From: JAISST01 sp050434145
GTDB lineage: Bacteria; Fusobacteriota; Fusobacteriia; Fusobacteriales; Fusobacteriaceae
Reading direction: 5' to 3'
DNA length: 64,000 bases
Assembly (NCBI RefSeq): GCF_050434145.1
Contig: NZ_JBNPVX010000005.1
Span: forward strand, 30,880 to 94,879
Within the stretch, counting starts at the first letter, position 1. The number at the start of each line of letters is the position of its first letter. The notes beneath the pieces were generated by a model. That model was not told where the DNA came from and did no database searches. It saw only the letters and a program-made list of their open reading frames with translations. Below, piece after piece: positions 55,482 through 64,000 of this stretch. A program made the translations under genes and the position numbers.

Positions 55482-57032
55482 ATGCAGTTTATACCTTATA
55501 CAAAGAAATTGACAAAAAATAGAGAGGAATTTTTGGAACAACTTTTTCAACTTATTATAAATCAATTTAAAAGTCAGGATATGATTATTGAAGAAATAAA
55601 TAAAACTAGTAATGAAATATTACAAGAATTAAATGAAAAAGTAAAGCAAAAAATGGAGAAAAAGATTATTGAAAGATTTGAAAATGATTATGATTGTATC
55701 CAAAGGATTTTTATTGATTCGCCATGGGGATCAGGAAAAACATTTTTCTGTAATTGTCTTGAAGAAAAACTGTCTACGAAAGGAAATATAAGAATTATAA
55801 AAATTAATGCATGGGAGAGTGATTACTTTTCTGATCCTATGAAAAGTTTGATTGGTGAAATTAATGAACAAAAGAAATTGAGTCAGGATTTAATTGAAAA
55901 AGCAGGAAAACTGATGTCTAATCTTGCATTAAAAGGATTTGTAAAGCTTATTAAAAATATTTTTATAAAAAAACTAAATTTAAACAGCGAAGATATTGAA
56001 GAGTTAAGGTCTTTATTTACTGGAATAAATGAATCTGGAATAGAAGAATATAAGAATTACAAGAAAGTGGTGAATGAATTTAAAGAGAGCTTGTCAAGAG
56101 ATGATGAGAAAAAAGTAATATTAATAGATGAGTTAGACAGATGTAGACCAGATTATGCAATTGAGTTATTAGAGGCAGTTAAACATTTTTTTGATGTGAA
56201 AAATATAATCTTTGTATTTTTTGTCAATAAAATTCAACTTAAAAGTATAGTATCAACATTATATTTACAGGATGATCAAAGTGGTGAGTATTTTGAGAAG
56301 TTCTTTGATTTGCAGTTAAAATTGCCACGAATTGATTATTATCATTATCGACAAGTAGAGTTAGGTTATCTTGAGAGAGTGATAACATATGAAGTTAAAG
56401 ATGGTGTTAGTAATGATAATACAATAATATATCAAAAAATATTTTTTGATATATTAGAGGCAAATATTGGAAAATATGTAAAAAAGCCTGAAGAACTTGT
56501 AAGAAATGTAATGAAAATTTTTAAAAAATTTAAAATTATTTTGAATTATTTAAAGGAGGATGAAAAAAATAATTTTGTGTTAATGTTGATGTTCATTGCG
56601 TATTTTTTACATGAAGAATTATGGAAATCTGAAAATATAAAAATTGGAATTAAAAAAATATTGAATAATTATGATAATGAATTTTTACAGAATTCGAAGA
56701 TAACTTCAATAATAAATTCAATAAGTACAATTCTCAATGACAAAGTTTGGCAAAATGAGCTATGTGATGTTGTTGTATCAAATATATCATCAACACATTT
56801 GGATAGAATATCAATGAGCATTGGGGAGTCATCTTATGCTAGAAATGTGAAATTTTCTAAATTAATTAACTATATAGATGATAGGAATAGATTGTTTTTA
56901 AAAGAAGCACTTATAGCACATTTACCTGCTGTTGGCAGATATATAGATAATGGTGCTATTGGTAAAAGTTACAATAATCAAATTATAATAGATTGGTGTG
57001 AATATCGTTATAATTTTATAAGGAAAATGTGA
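55482..57032 (+). CDS. Second KAP-family P-loop NTPase
   Basis: 516 residues. Walker A is FIDSPWGSGKTFF (about 78-90), then KINAWESDYF (the conserved NxW segment of KAP), and Walker B is KVILIDELDRCRPDYA (about 211-226), a classic KAP signature. The N-terminal 60 residues are helical. It is distinct from the KAP gene inside the BREX operon, being shorter and of a different subgroup. It precedes EVE-McrB by 14 bases, so it likely belongs with McrBC. AGGAG lies upstream of the ATG. Confidence 0.88.
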   Translation: MQFIPYTKKLTKNREEFLEQLFQLIINQFKSQDMIIEEINKTSNEILQELNEKVKQKMEKKIIERFENDYDCIQRIFIDSPWGSGKTFFCNCLEEKLSTKGNIRIIKINAWESDYFSDPMKSLIGEINEQKKLSQDLIEKAGKLMSNLALKGFVKLIKNIFIKKLNLNSEDIEELRSLFTGINESGIEEYKNYKKVVNEFKESLSRDDEKKVILIDELDRCRPDYAIELLEAVKHFFDVKNIIFVFFVNKIQLKSIVSTLYLQDDQSGEYFEKFFDLQLKLPRIDYYHYRQVELGYLERVITYEVKDGVSNDNTIIYQKIFFDILEANIGKYVKKPEELVRNVMKIFKKFKIILNYLKEDEKNNFVLMLMFIAYFLHEELWKSENIKIGIKKILNNYDNEFLQNSKITSIINSISTILNDKVWQNELCDVVVSNISSTHLDRISMSIGESSYARNVKFSKLINYIDDRNRLFLKEALIAHLPAVGRYIDNGAIGKSYNNQIIIDWCEYRYNFIRKM

Positions 57033-57046
57033 AAGAGGGGGAATAT

Positions 57047-58573
57047 ATGAGAATGTTAATGAAAAATCCAAAAATTTATGCTGTTGTTGAAGATATTATT
57101 AATATTGCATCTGCGCAGAAAAGAATTTCTTATGAATTAATAAAAGAAAAATTAAATAATTTTGCTATACCAGAAGAGAAAATAGAAGAACTTTTTTTAG
57201 AGATTGAAAATCAAGGGATAGAGGTTAGTGAAAGAAAATACTGGTTATATTCACCAGGGGAAGGGGCTAGACATTGGGATGATAATTTGGAAAAATGTGA
57301 AATGGCAGTAGGATGGGATTTTTTAGGAGATTTTTCTGAATATACATCAAAAGAAGAAATAAGTAAAAAAATAAAATTGCATAAAGGAAAAGGAGAAAAT
57401 CCTACAAATGATACAAAAGCTATATGGGATTTTGTGCACGAATTAAAAATTGGTGATATTGTTTACGCTAAAAGTGGAATTACTAATATTATTGGAAGAG
57501 GTGTAATAGAAAGTGATTACTTATTCTGTAATAACGAAAATGAATATAAAAATCGGAGAAAAGTAAAATGGAAAGAATTAAAAATTGGATTGGATTTGAC
57601 AGGCCAAGTAAAAACATTGATTAATATTTCAAGAAAAAAGGAATTTATTTCAAGAATTGAAGATTATTTCAAAACAAAGACTGTTAAAAATATAGATATT
57701 ATCTCTTCGTTAGAAATATATACAAAAGAAAATTTCTTGGAAGAAGTATACATGAATGAAGAATCATATGATCTATTGAAGAATACTTTGCTAAATAAAA
57801 AAAATATAATATTACAAGGGGCTCCAGGAGTTGGCAAGACATTTGCTGCCAAAAGATTAGCGTACTCAATAATAGGTGAAAAGAATAGAGACAGAGTAAA
57901 TATAATCCAATTCCACCAAAGTTATAGTTATGAAGATTTTATAATGGGATATAAACCAGTAGAAAATGGCTTTAAACTTTCAGAAGGGCCATTTTATGAA
58001 TTTTGTAAAAGAGCACAAGATAATGAGGATAATCCATATTTTTTTATTATTGATGAAATAAATAGGGGAAATCTGAGTAAGATTTTTGGAGAACTTTTAA
58101 TGCTTATAGAAAATGATAAACGTGGTGAAAAATTGCGTTTGATGTATAGAAATGAAAATTTTGCAGTACCACCTAATGTTCATATTATTGGAATGATGAA
58201 TACTGCAGATAGAGGATTGGCACTTATTGATTATGCTCTTAGAAGAAGATTTGCATTTTTTCAATTGGAACCCGCATTTGAGTGTGATACTTTTAAAATG
58301 GTGATAGAAAGTTCTGATAACCCTAAATTTTCTCATTTAATAGATGTGGTTAAAAAAATTAATAATGAAATATCCGAAGATTCTTCTCTTGGAGATGGCT
58401 TTAAGATAGGGCATAGTTATTTTTGCAATGGAGATAATGTGAGTCTAACAGATGAATGGCTCTCAGCAGTCATAAAATTCGAAATAATACCATTGCTTAA
58501 TGAGTATTGGTTCGATGATCAAGAAAAAGTGAAAAAATGGTCTGATAGCTTATATGGAGTTTTAAATGGTTAG
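57047..58573 (+). CDS. mcrB: EVE-domain McrB-like GTPase of a type IV restriction system
   Basis: 508 residues. Residues about 10-61 (ASAQKRISYELIKEKLNNFA onward, ending ENQGIEVSE) look like a sigma-factor region 1.1 or related winged-helix module. Residues about 64-165 form an EVE domain (YWLYSPGEGARHWDD, VGWDFLGDF, KIGDIVYAKSG, IIGRGVIESDY), a reader of modified bases. The AAA+ core has QGAPGVGKTFAAK (about 257), FIIDEINRGNLSKIFGE, and the McrB motif MMNTADRGLALID. It would translocate on modified foreign DNA and direct McrC. ATG 57047 has GAGGGGG upstream; a GTG six codons earlier overlaps the KAP stop. Confidence 0.92.
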   Translation: MRMLMKNPKIYAVVEDIINIASAQKRISYELIKEKLNNFAIPEEKIEELFLEIENQGIEVSERKYWLYSPGEGARHWDDNLEKCEMAVGWDFLGDFSEYTSKEEISKKIKLHKGKGENPTNDTKAIWDFVHELKIGDIVYAKSGITNIIGRGVIESDYLFCNNENEYKNRRKVKWKELKIGLDLTGQVKTLINISRKKEFISRIEDYFKTKTVKNIDIISSLEIYTKENFLEEVYMNEESYDLLKNTLLNKKNIILQGAPGVGKTFAAKRLAYSIIGEKNRDRVNIIQFHQSYSYEDFIMGYKPVENGFKLSEGPFYEFCKRAQDNEDNPYFFIIDEINRGNLSKIFGELLMLIENDKRGEKLRLMYRNENFAVPPNVHIIGMMNTADRGLALIDYALRRRFAFFQLEPAFECDTFKMVIESSDNPKFSHLIDVVKKINNEISEDSSLGDGFKIGHSYFCNGDNVSLTDEWLSAVIKFEIIPLLNEYWFDDQEKVKKWSDSLYGVLNG

Positions 58574-59627
58574 GACTGAAAATATAAAAATTAGTAATAT
58601 TTATTATATGCTTTCATATGCATTTAGAATTTTATCAAAAAAAGATTATGAAAAAATAGGCATGGAAAATTTTGATAATATCTATGATATGTTAGGGGAG
58701 ATATTGTCACTTGGAGTAACTAGTCAGATAAAAAAAGGTTTACATAAGGAATATCTATCATATACTGAAGCAACTAGTATGCCACGGGGAAAAATAAATA
58801 TTTCAAGATCAATCAAAGAAAATTACTTGATAAAAATGGAATTGATTTGTAGTTATGATATTTTTTTTGAAAATTCTATGTTGAATCAGATATTAAAAAC
58901 TACAATGTATTTACTTATAAAATCTTCTGAATTAAATAAAAAAAGAGTTAACACATTGAAAAGATTGCTTATGTATTTGGGTAATGTTAATATTTTATCT
59001 GTATATAATATCAGATGGAACAATGTGAGATTTCATAAAAATAACAAAAACTATGAAATGCTTATGAATGTTTGTTATATGATAATAACTGGATTAATTC
59101 AAAATGAATCTAGTGGTGAGAAGAAATTGCACAATTTCATAGATGATCAGAGAATGAGTAGTTTGTATGAAAAATTTGTATTGGAATATTATAAAAGACA
59201 TTATGGATATTTATCTCCATCTGCGTCTCATATATCTTGGGATCTATATGCTGGAAATGCATCATTTCTTCCTAGAATGAAAAGTGATATAATGTTAAAA
59301 TATAAGGAAAAAACTCTTATTATTGATACAAAGTATTATAAAAAAATCTATCAAACTCATTTTGAAAAGGAATCTTATCGTTCTAGTAATCTTTATCAGA
59401 TTTACACTTATGTAAAAAATCATGATAAAGATAGAAAGGGTAGTGTATCAGGGATGCTTCTTTATGCCAAAACAAATGATGAAGAAGTAATAAAAGGAGA
59501 TTATTCTATGGGTGGAAATAAAATTAGCATACGAGCACTTGATTTAGCAAAGAATTTTGATGAAATAAAAAGACAACTAAATGAAATAGCTGATGAGTTT
59601 GTAGAAAATGAAAGTACTGAAAACTAA
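58566..59627 (+). CDS. mcrC: McrC-like nuclease subunit of the type IV system
   Basis: 353 residues. The C-terminal PD-(D/E)xK site is seen in MKSDIMLKYKEKTLIIDTKYYKK-type sequence, with the first aspartate near residue 239 and D-x-K near 253-255. The N-terminal part (ISNIYYMLSYAF, TEATSMPRGKINISRSI) is typical of McrC. Its ATG overlaps the McrB stop by eight bases, so the subunits are co-translated. Last gene of the defence island. Confidence 0.92.
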   Translation: MVRTENIKISNIYYMLSYAFRILSKKDYEKIGMENFDNIYDMLGEILSLGVTSQIKKGLHKEYLSYTEATSMPRGKINISRSIKENYLIKMELICSYDIFFENSMLNQILKTTMYLLIKSSELNKKRVNTLKRLLMYLGNVNILSVYNIRWNNVRFHKNNKNYEMLMNVCYMIITGLIQNESSGEKKLHNFIDDQRMSSLYEKFVLEYYKRHYGYLSPSASHISWDLYAGNASFLPRMKSDIMLKYKEKTLIIDTKYYKKIYQTHFEKESYRSSNLYQIYTYVKNHDKDRKGSVSGMLLYAKTNDEEVIKGDYSMGGNKISIRALDLAKNFDEIKRQLNEIADEFVENESTEN

Positions 59628-59686
59628 ATATTTTTTATCTAAAAGTACTAAAATTTTGTATCGTCTAATATTTTGGAGGAAAAACT

Positions 59687-60982
59687 ATGGAAAAAATAAA
59701 AGTCATATTTTTAACTGTACTTTTTATATTGGTAAATTCTTTGAGTATATACGGGAAAACATCAAAACCACCAGATGGAAAAGGAACTATTGAATATACA
59801 AATTTATTCAAATTTACTATTCCTGATAATGGTTATTATTCAATTGGTAAGGCAGGAGGATATGTATACTGGTATGACGGCACTAGAGCTGGAATTATGT
59901 CTAATCCTAGCATTGTACTAAAATCGGAAAGAGCTCAATTTAAAAACTGGTCAAAATCTACAAAATGGATTGAAAATTATGCCAAGTCTATATTTGGTGA
60001 TGAGCTGGTTGAAATTAAAATAGATAAAAAGTTTGAAAATGGGTTATCATTTAAGTTAGTTAGAAGAAAAACGGAATTTTATGTGACTGTAAAATATCGA
60101 GTAACTAAGCATTATATAGCTGAATTTGTAGGATTTAGTACTAGTGGTGAGTATAATTCCATGATAGACAAAAATATAAGAGATGCTGTCAAATCTTTTG
60201 AGGATATAGGACCACCCAATGATAAAATAAGGCATTTTGATAAAAATGAGGACTTTGAATATAGTAAATGGATTTTTCCAGGGACTACTGATCCCTTTTA
60301 TGTTATGAGACATTACTTTGATATTGAGGAGAGACCAGCTCCATCTAAGGAAAGACAGGAGACAGATTATATAATAAAGTGGAAAAGTGTGGATTTTGGG
60401 AAATTAATGGGGATAGCTTTAGGGAAGAATCCAAATCAAATTATGTCATCAGATTTGGATCATATAAAAGATTTTGATATAAGGAGAATCTGGGGAACAG
60501 AGAGCCATTATACATTTTACCTAGGGGAGCGTTCTTATTCTATTCCAGTAGATGGAATAAATATAACTAATTTTGATGATATATCTGAATTTAAGAATCT
60601 TGAGAATTTGAGTATCATGCTCAAAAACTATAAAAACATAAGCGGGGTGTGGAAAGCAACTACTTTGAGAAGCATTGCTATTACTCCAAATGAGAATATA
60701 ACTAGCCTAAAAGGAATGGAAAATCTGGTGAATCTGGAAAGAATTTCTTTTTGGGGTGGTCGATTTTCTGATAAATTGACTGATATTTCACCTATGAGTA
60801 AATTGGACAAAGTAAAAGAGATAGATTGTATTGCTTATGGAGTGAAAAATCTAGTACCTTTTTCTAAAATGAAGGGTTTGGAAAATCTTTCAATTCATTG
60901 TCATAAAAATGCTAATGTAAAGCCAGTGGTAGAGGCAGAGCAAATAAAACACCTTTATGTTAATATGAATACATATAGGTAG
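59687..60982 (+). CDS. Secreted leucine-rich-repeat-like protein, copy 1
   Basis: 431 residues. Signal peptide 1-23. The middle domain (about 30-180) is mixed beta. The C-terminal third has internalin-like leucine repeats: EFKNLENLSIMLKNYKNISG, TSLKGMENLVNLERISFW, SPMSKLDKVKEI, FSKMKGLENLSIHC. It is a clear paralogue of the next gene (shared order, SxDLDHIKxF, EERPxPSxxR and PFKIVKYYFD-like blocks). Probably periplasmic or exported; the function is unknown. A good GGAGG precedes the ATG. Its location directly behind the defence genes may be coincidental. Confidence 0.7.
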   Translation: MEKIKVIFLTVLFILVNSLSIYGKTSKPPDGKGTIEYTNLFKFTIPDNGYYSIGKAGGYVYWYDGTRAGIMSNPSIVLKSERAQFKNWSKSTKWIENYAKSIFGDELVEIKIDKKFENGLSFKLVRRKTEFYVTVKYRVTKHYIAEFVGFSTSGEYNSMIDKNIRDAVKSFEDIGPPNDKIRHFDKNEDFEYSKWIFPGTTDPFYVMRHYFDIEERPAPSKERQETDYIIKWKSVDFGKLMGIALGKNPNQIMSSDLDHIKDFDIRRIWGTESHYTFYLGERSYSIPVDGINITNFDDISEFKNLENLSIMLKNYKNISGVWKATTLRSIAITPNENITSLKGMENLVNLERISFWGGRFSDKLTDISPMSKLDKVKEIDCIAYGVKNLVPFSKMKGLENLSIHCHKNANVKPVVEAEQIKHLYVNMNTYR

Positions 60983-61110
60983 ATAGTGAGTATTATAGCT
61001 ATATCAAATGGAAAGCTGTAATGTTTGGATATAAAACTGAATGAAACAATAAAACTGAACTCTACTATAATGTGAGTGTTGTGACGATCTAATATGTTGG
61101 GGGAAATAAT

Positions 61111-62418
61111 ATGAAAAAACTTAAATATCTATTTATAATTATATTGCTTATAATTATAAATTCTTTAAATTTGTTTGGAAAAAAAGGTGCACCATTGAAA
61201 AAAGGAGTAACAACAATAGCACATAAGGGTATATATAAGTTAGAAGTGCCAGGTGAATGGAGAGAGGATCTAGGTGTTGGAGTTGGTATCCAAGGCATGC
61301 AGCATGGATTTTGGTACTATACAATGAAAGCATCAATTATTGGTGGGATTTCTACAATAAATGCCAAAGAGAAAGAAGGACTAAAAACATGGGGAAGATC
61401 CCAAAAATGGATGGAAGAATATGGAAAAGTCATTTTTGGTGATGAAATAAGTGAGATAAAAGTTTATCCAAAGTTTAAAGATGGAATGTCATTTAAATTA
61501 AAAAGAAAAAATACAGAATTTTTTGTGAGGGTAACTTATAAGGTGACTAAGAATTATGTAGCTGAATTTATCGGATTTAGCCAGTTGACACAAGATAATG
61601 AAAAGCTTGCTAAAAATACCATTGCTACAGCCAAATCATTTGTAGAACATGGATCGCCTAAAGATAATAGATATAACAAAAATAAAGAAATGAATGGAAG
61701 TCAATGGAAATTTCATGGGACTTATGATCCATTTCTTATAGTGAAATATTATTTTGATAGGGCAGAAAGGCCTGAACCTTCAGAGAGTAGAAAGGCTACT
61801 GATTATGTAATCAAATGGAAAAGCAAAGATTTTGGGATATTGATAGGGAAAATGTTGAAGAAAAATCCTAATGAAATAAAATCATCTGACTTGGATCATA
61901 TAAAGAAGTTTAGGTGTTGGAATAATAGAGAAGAAGAAACTCATTATTCTATTGGCATGAATGATTTGAATTATAATATACCAAAAACAGGGATAAATTT
62001 TAATGATTTTGCAGATTTTGAAGAATTTAAAAATCTTGAGGATTTATTATTGATGTTTGATGATTATAAAGATATAAAGCCAATATGGAAATTAACTAAA
62101 CTAAAAAAATTGATGTTTGCACCAAATGAAAAAATAAGAAGTTTGAAAGGGATAGAAAAGTTAGTAAATCTGGAAGAAGCTTATTTTTTTAATGAAGAAT
62201 TTTCTGACAAATTGACTGATCTTAGGCCATTGGAGAAGTTATCTAATTTAGAATCACTCCATATACGTGTGCCTGGGGTAAAAGATTTGTCTCCATTATT
62301 AAAACTAAAAAATTTACGGGGAGTAGAGATTTATTGTAATGAGAGTGCAAATCATCAAGTGCTTATTGATGCTGAAAAGATCAGGAGACTTGAAATAAAT
62401 AGGAAAAAATATAAGTGA
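61111..62418 (+). CDS. Secreted leucine-rich-repeat-like protein, copy 2
   Basis: 435 residues; signal peptide 1-23 (SLNLFGKKG at the cleavage region). It follows the same plan as the preceding gene: a beta-rich N-terminal domain with FKDGMSFKLKRKNTEFFVRV, a linker with EPSESRKATDYVIKWKSKDF, then leucine-rich repeats (SLKGIEKLVNLEEAYFF, LRPLEKLSNLESLHI, LSPLLKLKNLRGVEI). The two arose by tandem duplication and have diverged widely. GGGGG lies upstream of the ATG. No enzyme motif is visible. Confidence 0.7.
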   Translation: MKKLKYLFIIILLIIINSLNLFGKKGAPLKKGVTTIAHKGIYKLEVPGEWREDLGVGVGIQGMQHGFWYYTMKASIIGGISTINAKEKEGLKTWGRSQKWMEEYGKVIFGDEISEIKVYPKFKDGMSFKLKRKNTEFFVRVTYKVTKNYVAEFIGFSQLTQDNEKLAKNTIATAKSFVEHGSPKDNRYNKNKEMNGSQWKFHGTYDPFLIVKYYFDRAERPEPSESRKATDYVIKWKSKDFGILIGKMLKKNPNEIKSSDLDHIKKFRCWNNREEETHYSIGMNDLNYNIPKTGINFNDFADFEEFKNLEDLLLMFDDYKDIKPIWKLTKLKKLMFAPNEKIRSLKGIEKLVNLEEAYFFNEEFSDKLTDLRPLEKLSNLESLHIRVPGVKDLSPLLKLKNLRGVEIYCNESANHQVLIDAEKIRRLEINRKKYK

Positions 62419-62489
62419 TGAAAAATATTGAATATTGATTATAACTTGACCTGCTATAATTAAATTCTAATGGAAAGGCGGTTGTATTT

Positions 62490-62766
62490 GTGTTTGAATG
62501 GATATTATTTTTGGCTTGCTTTATTCTCTGTTCAGGTGCAACAATATACTACTTTATGAATTTAAAACTATAGAAGAGAAATTGGAAGAATCGATTTCAT
62601 CTAATCGACTTAAGAATATATTGGAAAAATGGATAGGCTATCTTTTTTGCTGTTTATTTTTGGTCCTATATTAACCATACATGAGATAATTAAAAATGAG
62701 TTATTATCTTTATTAAATAGTTATCTTAATAAATTGAGATTTCAGTTAGAAAATTATTCATATTAG
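62490..62766 (+). pseudogene. Frameshifted membrane-protein remnant in the 477-bp gap after copy 2
   Basis: A GTG at 62490 opens VFEWILFLACFILCSGATIY, a good transmembrane helix, and stops at 62573. An overlapping frame from 62561 continues FKTIEEKLEESISSNRLKN and a second hydrophobic stretch up to a stop at 62674, and a third frame carries FGPILTIHEIIKNELLSLLN to a TAG at 62766. Together they read like one small two-helix membrane protein broken by two frameshifts. The rest of 62419-62895 shows no coding signal. Confidence 0.5.
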
Positions 62767-62895
62767 CTTTAGATTTAGGCGGGAATTTTGAGGAGATAAA
62801 AATACAATATGTGTAAATCTTGCTACTATGTAAGAGTTTATAAATCTATCAAAAATTGAATTGGATGGGATAACAATTGAAAACAAGGAGACTTC

Positions 62896-63900
62896 ATGAA
62901 AAAACCTGAAAACAATGACTTGAAAATTTCAAATACTCCTTTGCTTTTGGCTATATTAGGAATATATTTCTTTTTTGTTGTTTTGTATTCACCATTATTG
63001 ACTAAAGTTGAAACTTATGTGCAGTGGGATTTTGCTATAAAGAAAGGTTTACAATATTATTACTATCCATCTTTTGTTGTAGCTCATTTTGCTTTATCTA
63101 CTGAAAATATACCACTTAAATATTTTTATCCATTTATAATTTATGTTGTGATCTCAAGTCCTGTACTATTTGTAATTAAAGATGTGGAATATTGTATCCT
63201 CTTTGAGTTTTTTAGGTCTGTAATTATTTATACTATTTCATTTTATATGATGAAAAAGAAGATTGGTGAAAAGAAAAAAAGTTATTTAGATATGAAAAAA
63301 AGCAGAAAGCAAACTACTATTTTGAATGATAAGTCAAGTGGATATATATCCTATTATGATATAATAAGAAAAAAATTTAAAAGAAAAATAAATTTATCTA
63401 AAGATAAAAACGAAATAATAGGGATATATTCGCATATTGAAAATAAACTGCTATCATTTATTAATATAAAAATAAGTTTGATAAAATTTATTTCAAATAA
63501 AGAAACAATAAGTGTTGTGTATGATAAGAATTATTTTGGATACATTAAAATTTACTACAATAATAGTGATAAAATGAAAATGTTCATTGATAGAAGTAAT
63601 GCATATTTCCATGATATATATTTGTATTATGATACAGGCGTGTTATTATGTAAATTGGAAAAAGCAAAAAATGAAGCGGCTATTAATTTTTATTTTTACA
63701 ACAAATTGGGATTTATAACATATAGAGATAATATTTTATTTCAAGATTTGATATTTTCTGGTAAAAAAATATCAAATAACCTTGATATCCCTGTTGAAAT
63801 ATTAATAATATTTAGTTTACTTAGCACAGAAGATTTAGATACTACTATTAATGAGATAAATAAGAAAGGATTTTGTGGAGATTTACCATATTTTGGATAG
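62896..63900 (+). CDS. Uncharacterised membrane protein
   Basis: 334 residues. The N-terminal third has about four hydrophobic helices (about 14-33, 56-68, 77-95, 100-117), with an IKKGLQYYYYPSFVVAHFAL stretch. From about 120 the chain is lysine-rich and cytoplasmic (MMKKKIGEKKKSYLDMKKSR), followed by a soluble, probably beta-rich domain. No known family is recognised. AAGGAG precedes the ATG. Monocistronic as far as can be seen. Confidence 0.65.
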   Translation: MKKPENNDLKISNTPLLLAILGIYFFFVVLYSPLLTKVETYVQWDFAIKKGLQYYYYPSFVVAHFALSTENIPLKYFYPFIIYVVISSPVLFVIKDVEYCILFEFFRSVIIYTISFYMMKKKIGEKKKSYLDMKKSRKQTTILNDKSSGYISYYDIIRKKFKRKINLSKDKNEIIGIYSHIENKLLSFINIKISLIKFISNKETISVVYDKNYFGYIKIYYNNSDKMKMFIDRSNAYFHDIYLYYDTGVLLCKLEKAKNEAAINFYFYNKLGFITYRDNILFQDLIFSGKKISNNLDIPVEILIIFSLLSTEDLDTTINEINKKGFCGDLPYFG

Positions 63901-64000
63901 GCTATGTTAGTGTAAAATATTTGTAGGGAAATTTCAAAAAATAAAAAAGAGAAACACCTTGATATGTTATAATGAATTCACTACCAAACATAAAACAAGG
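63901..64000. other. Right-edge intergenic region with a promoter-like element
   Basis: TGT-TATAAT at about 63965-63973 is an extended -10, preceded closely by CACCTTGATA. ACACCTTG (about 63955) and AAACAAGG at the very end suggest the first half of an inverted repeat cut by the window edge. The gene it serves is outside the window. Confidence 0.3.

Noticed and set aside
59608..59793. Short plus-strand frame across the mcrC end
   Set aside because: Overlaps both mcrC and the signal peptide of the next gene in another frame; no independent evidence.
1..64000. CRISPR array, tRNA or rRNA genes
   Set aside because: No regularly spaced repeats and no tRNA or rRNA sequence pattern noticed while reading; a dedicated scan was not possible.

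Overview
The window looks like a chromosome segment of a low-GC, Gram-negative anaerobe, most likely a member of the Fusobacteriota (Fusobacteriaceae-like). The basis is the very AT-rich DNA, an outer-membrane TonB receptor with its own ExbB/ExbD/TonB, an anaerobic haem-degradation pair of the HmuW/HmuF kind, a PolC-type polymerase, several secreted MORN-repeat proteins of the YwqK type, and strong Shine-Dalgarno signals. The genus call is inference; no rRNA or tRNA gene was seen.

Layout. 1-7507: haem/iron locus. A FecCD permease (cut by the left edge), a TonB-dependent receptor and a radical-SAM haem-opening enzyme run leftward; a flavodoxin, a DUF454 membrane protein, exbB, exbD and tonB run rightward from a near-consensus promoter preceded by inverted repeats. 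7608-19501: mixed housekeeping and accessory genes: an M20 amidohydrolase and lepA; two HD-domain phosphohydrolases; a leftward cluster of a metallophosphoesterase with several metal ligands substituted, a YgjP-like metallopeptidase and an unrecognised 545-residue protein; a LysR regulator divergent from a two-gene chromate-transporter-family pair; and a periplasmic binding protein. 19606-25130: thiolase and FabG-type reductase, a MORN protein, and a Zn/Cd-type P-ATPase with a palindrome-rich promoter. 25208-30265: a 5-oxoproline locus (ycsI, then pxpA, an Nramp-family transporter, pxpB, pxpC) with the same gene content as the Bacillus subtilis ycsF-ycsG-ycsI-kipI-kipA cluster. 30473-35484: small MORN proteins, a 57-residue membrane protein, a methyltransferase, an aspartate-dehydrogenase-like protein, a DUF6933 protein and gene debris.

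35627-59627 is a rightward defence island. It opens with an unusual PolC-like polymerase that lacks the N-terminal domains and has lost key exonuclease and PHP residues. After a promoter and an intrinsic terminator that lies upstream of the first gene, a complete type 1-like BREX set follows in the rearranged order brxC, pglX, KAP-family NTPase, pglZ, brxL, brxA, brxB, closed by a terminator. A second unit holds another KAP NTPase, an EVE-domain McrB and McrC, that is, a type IV restriction system for modified DNA. Together the island could methylate self DNA and block phage (BREX) while cutting foreign modified DNA (EVE-McrBC).

59687-64000: two tandem, paralogous secreted proteins with leucine-rich-repeat-like C-termini, a frameshifted membrane-protein remnant and an unrecognised membrane protein.

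Points most worth a second look are the degenerate PolC paralogue beside BREX, the terminator-containing BREX leader, the embedded KAP NTPase, the sigma-1.1-like/EVE/McrB fusion, and the metallophosphoesterase with missing metal ligands.
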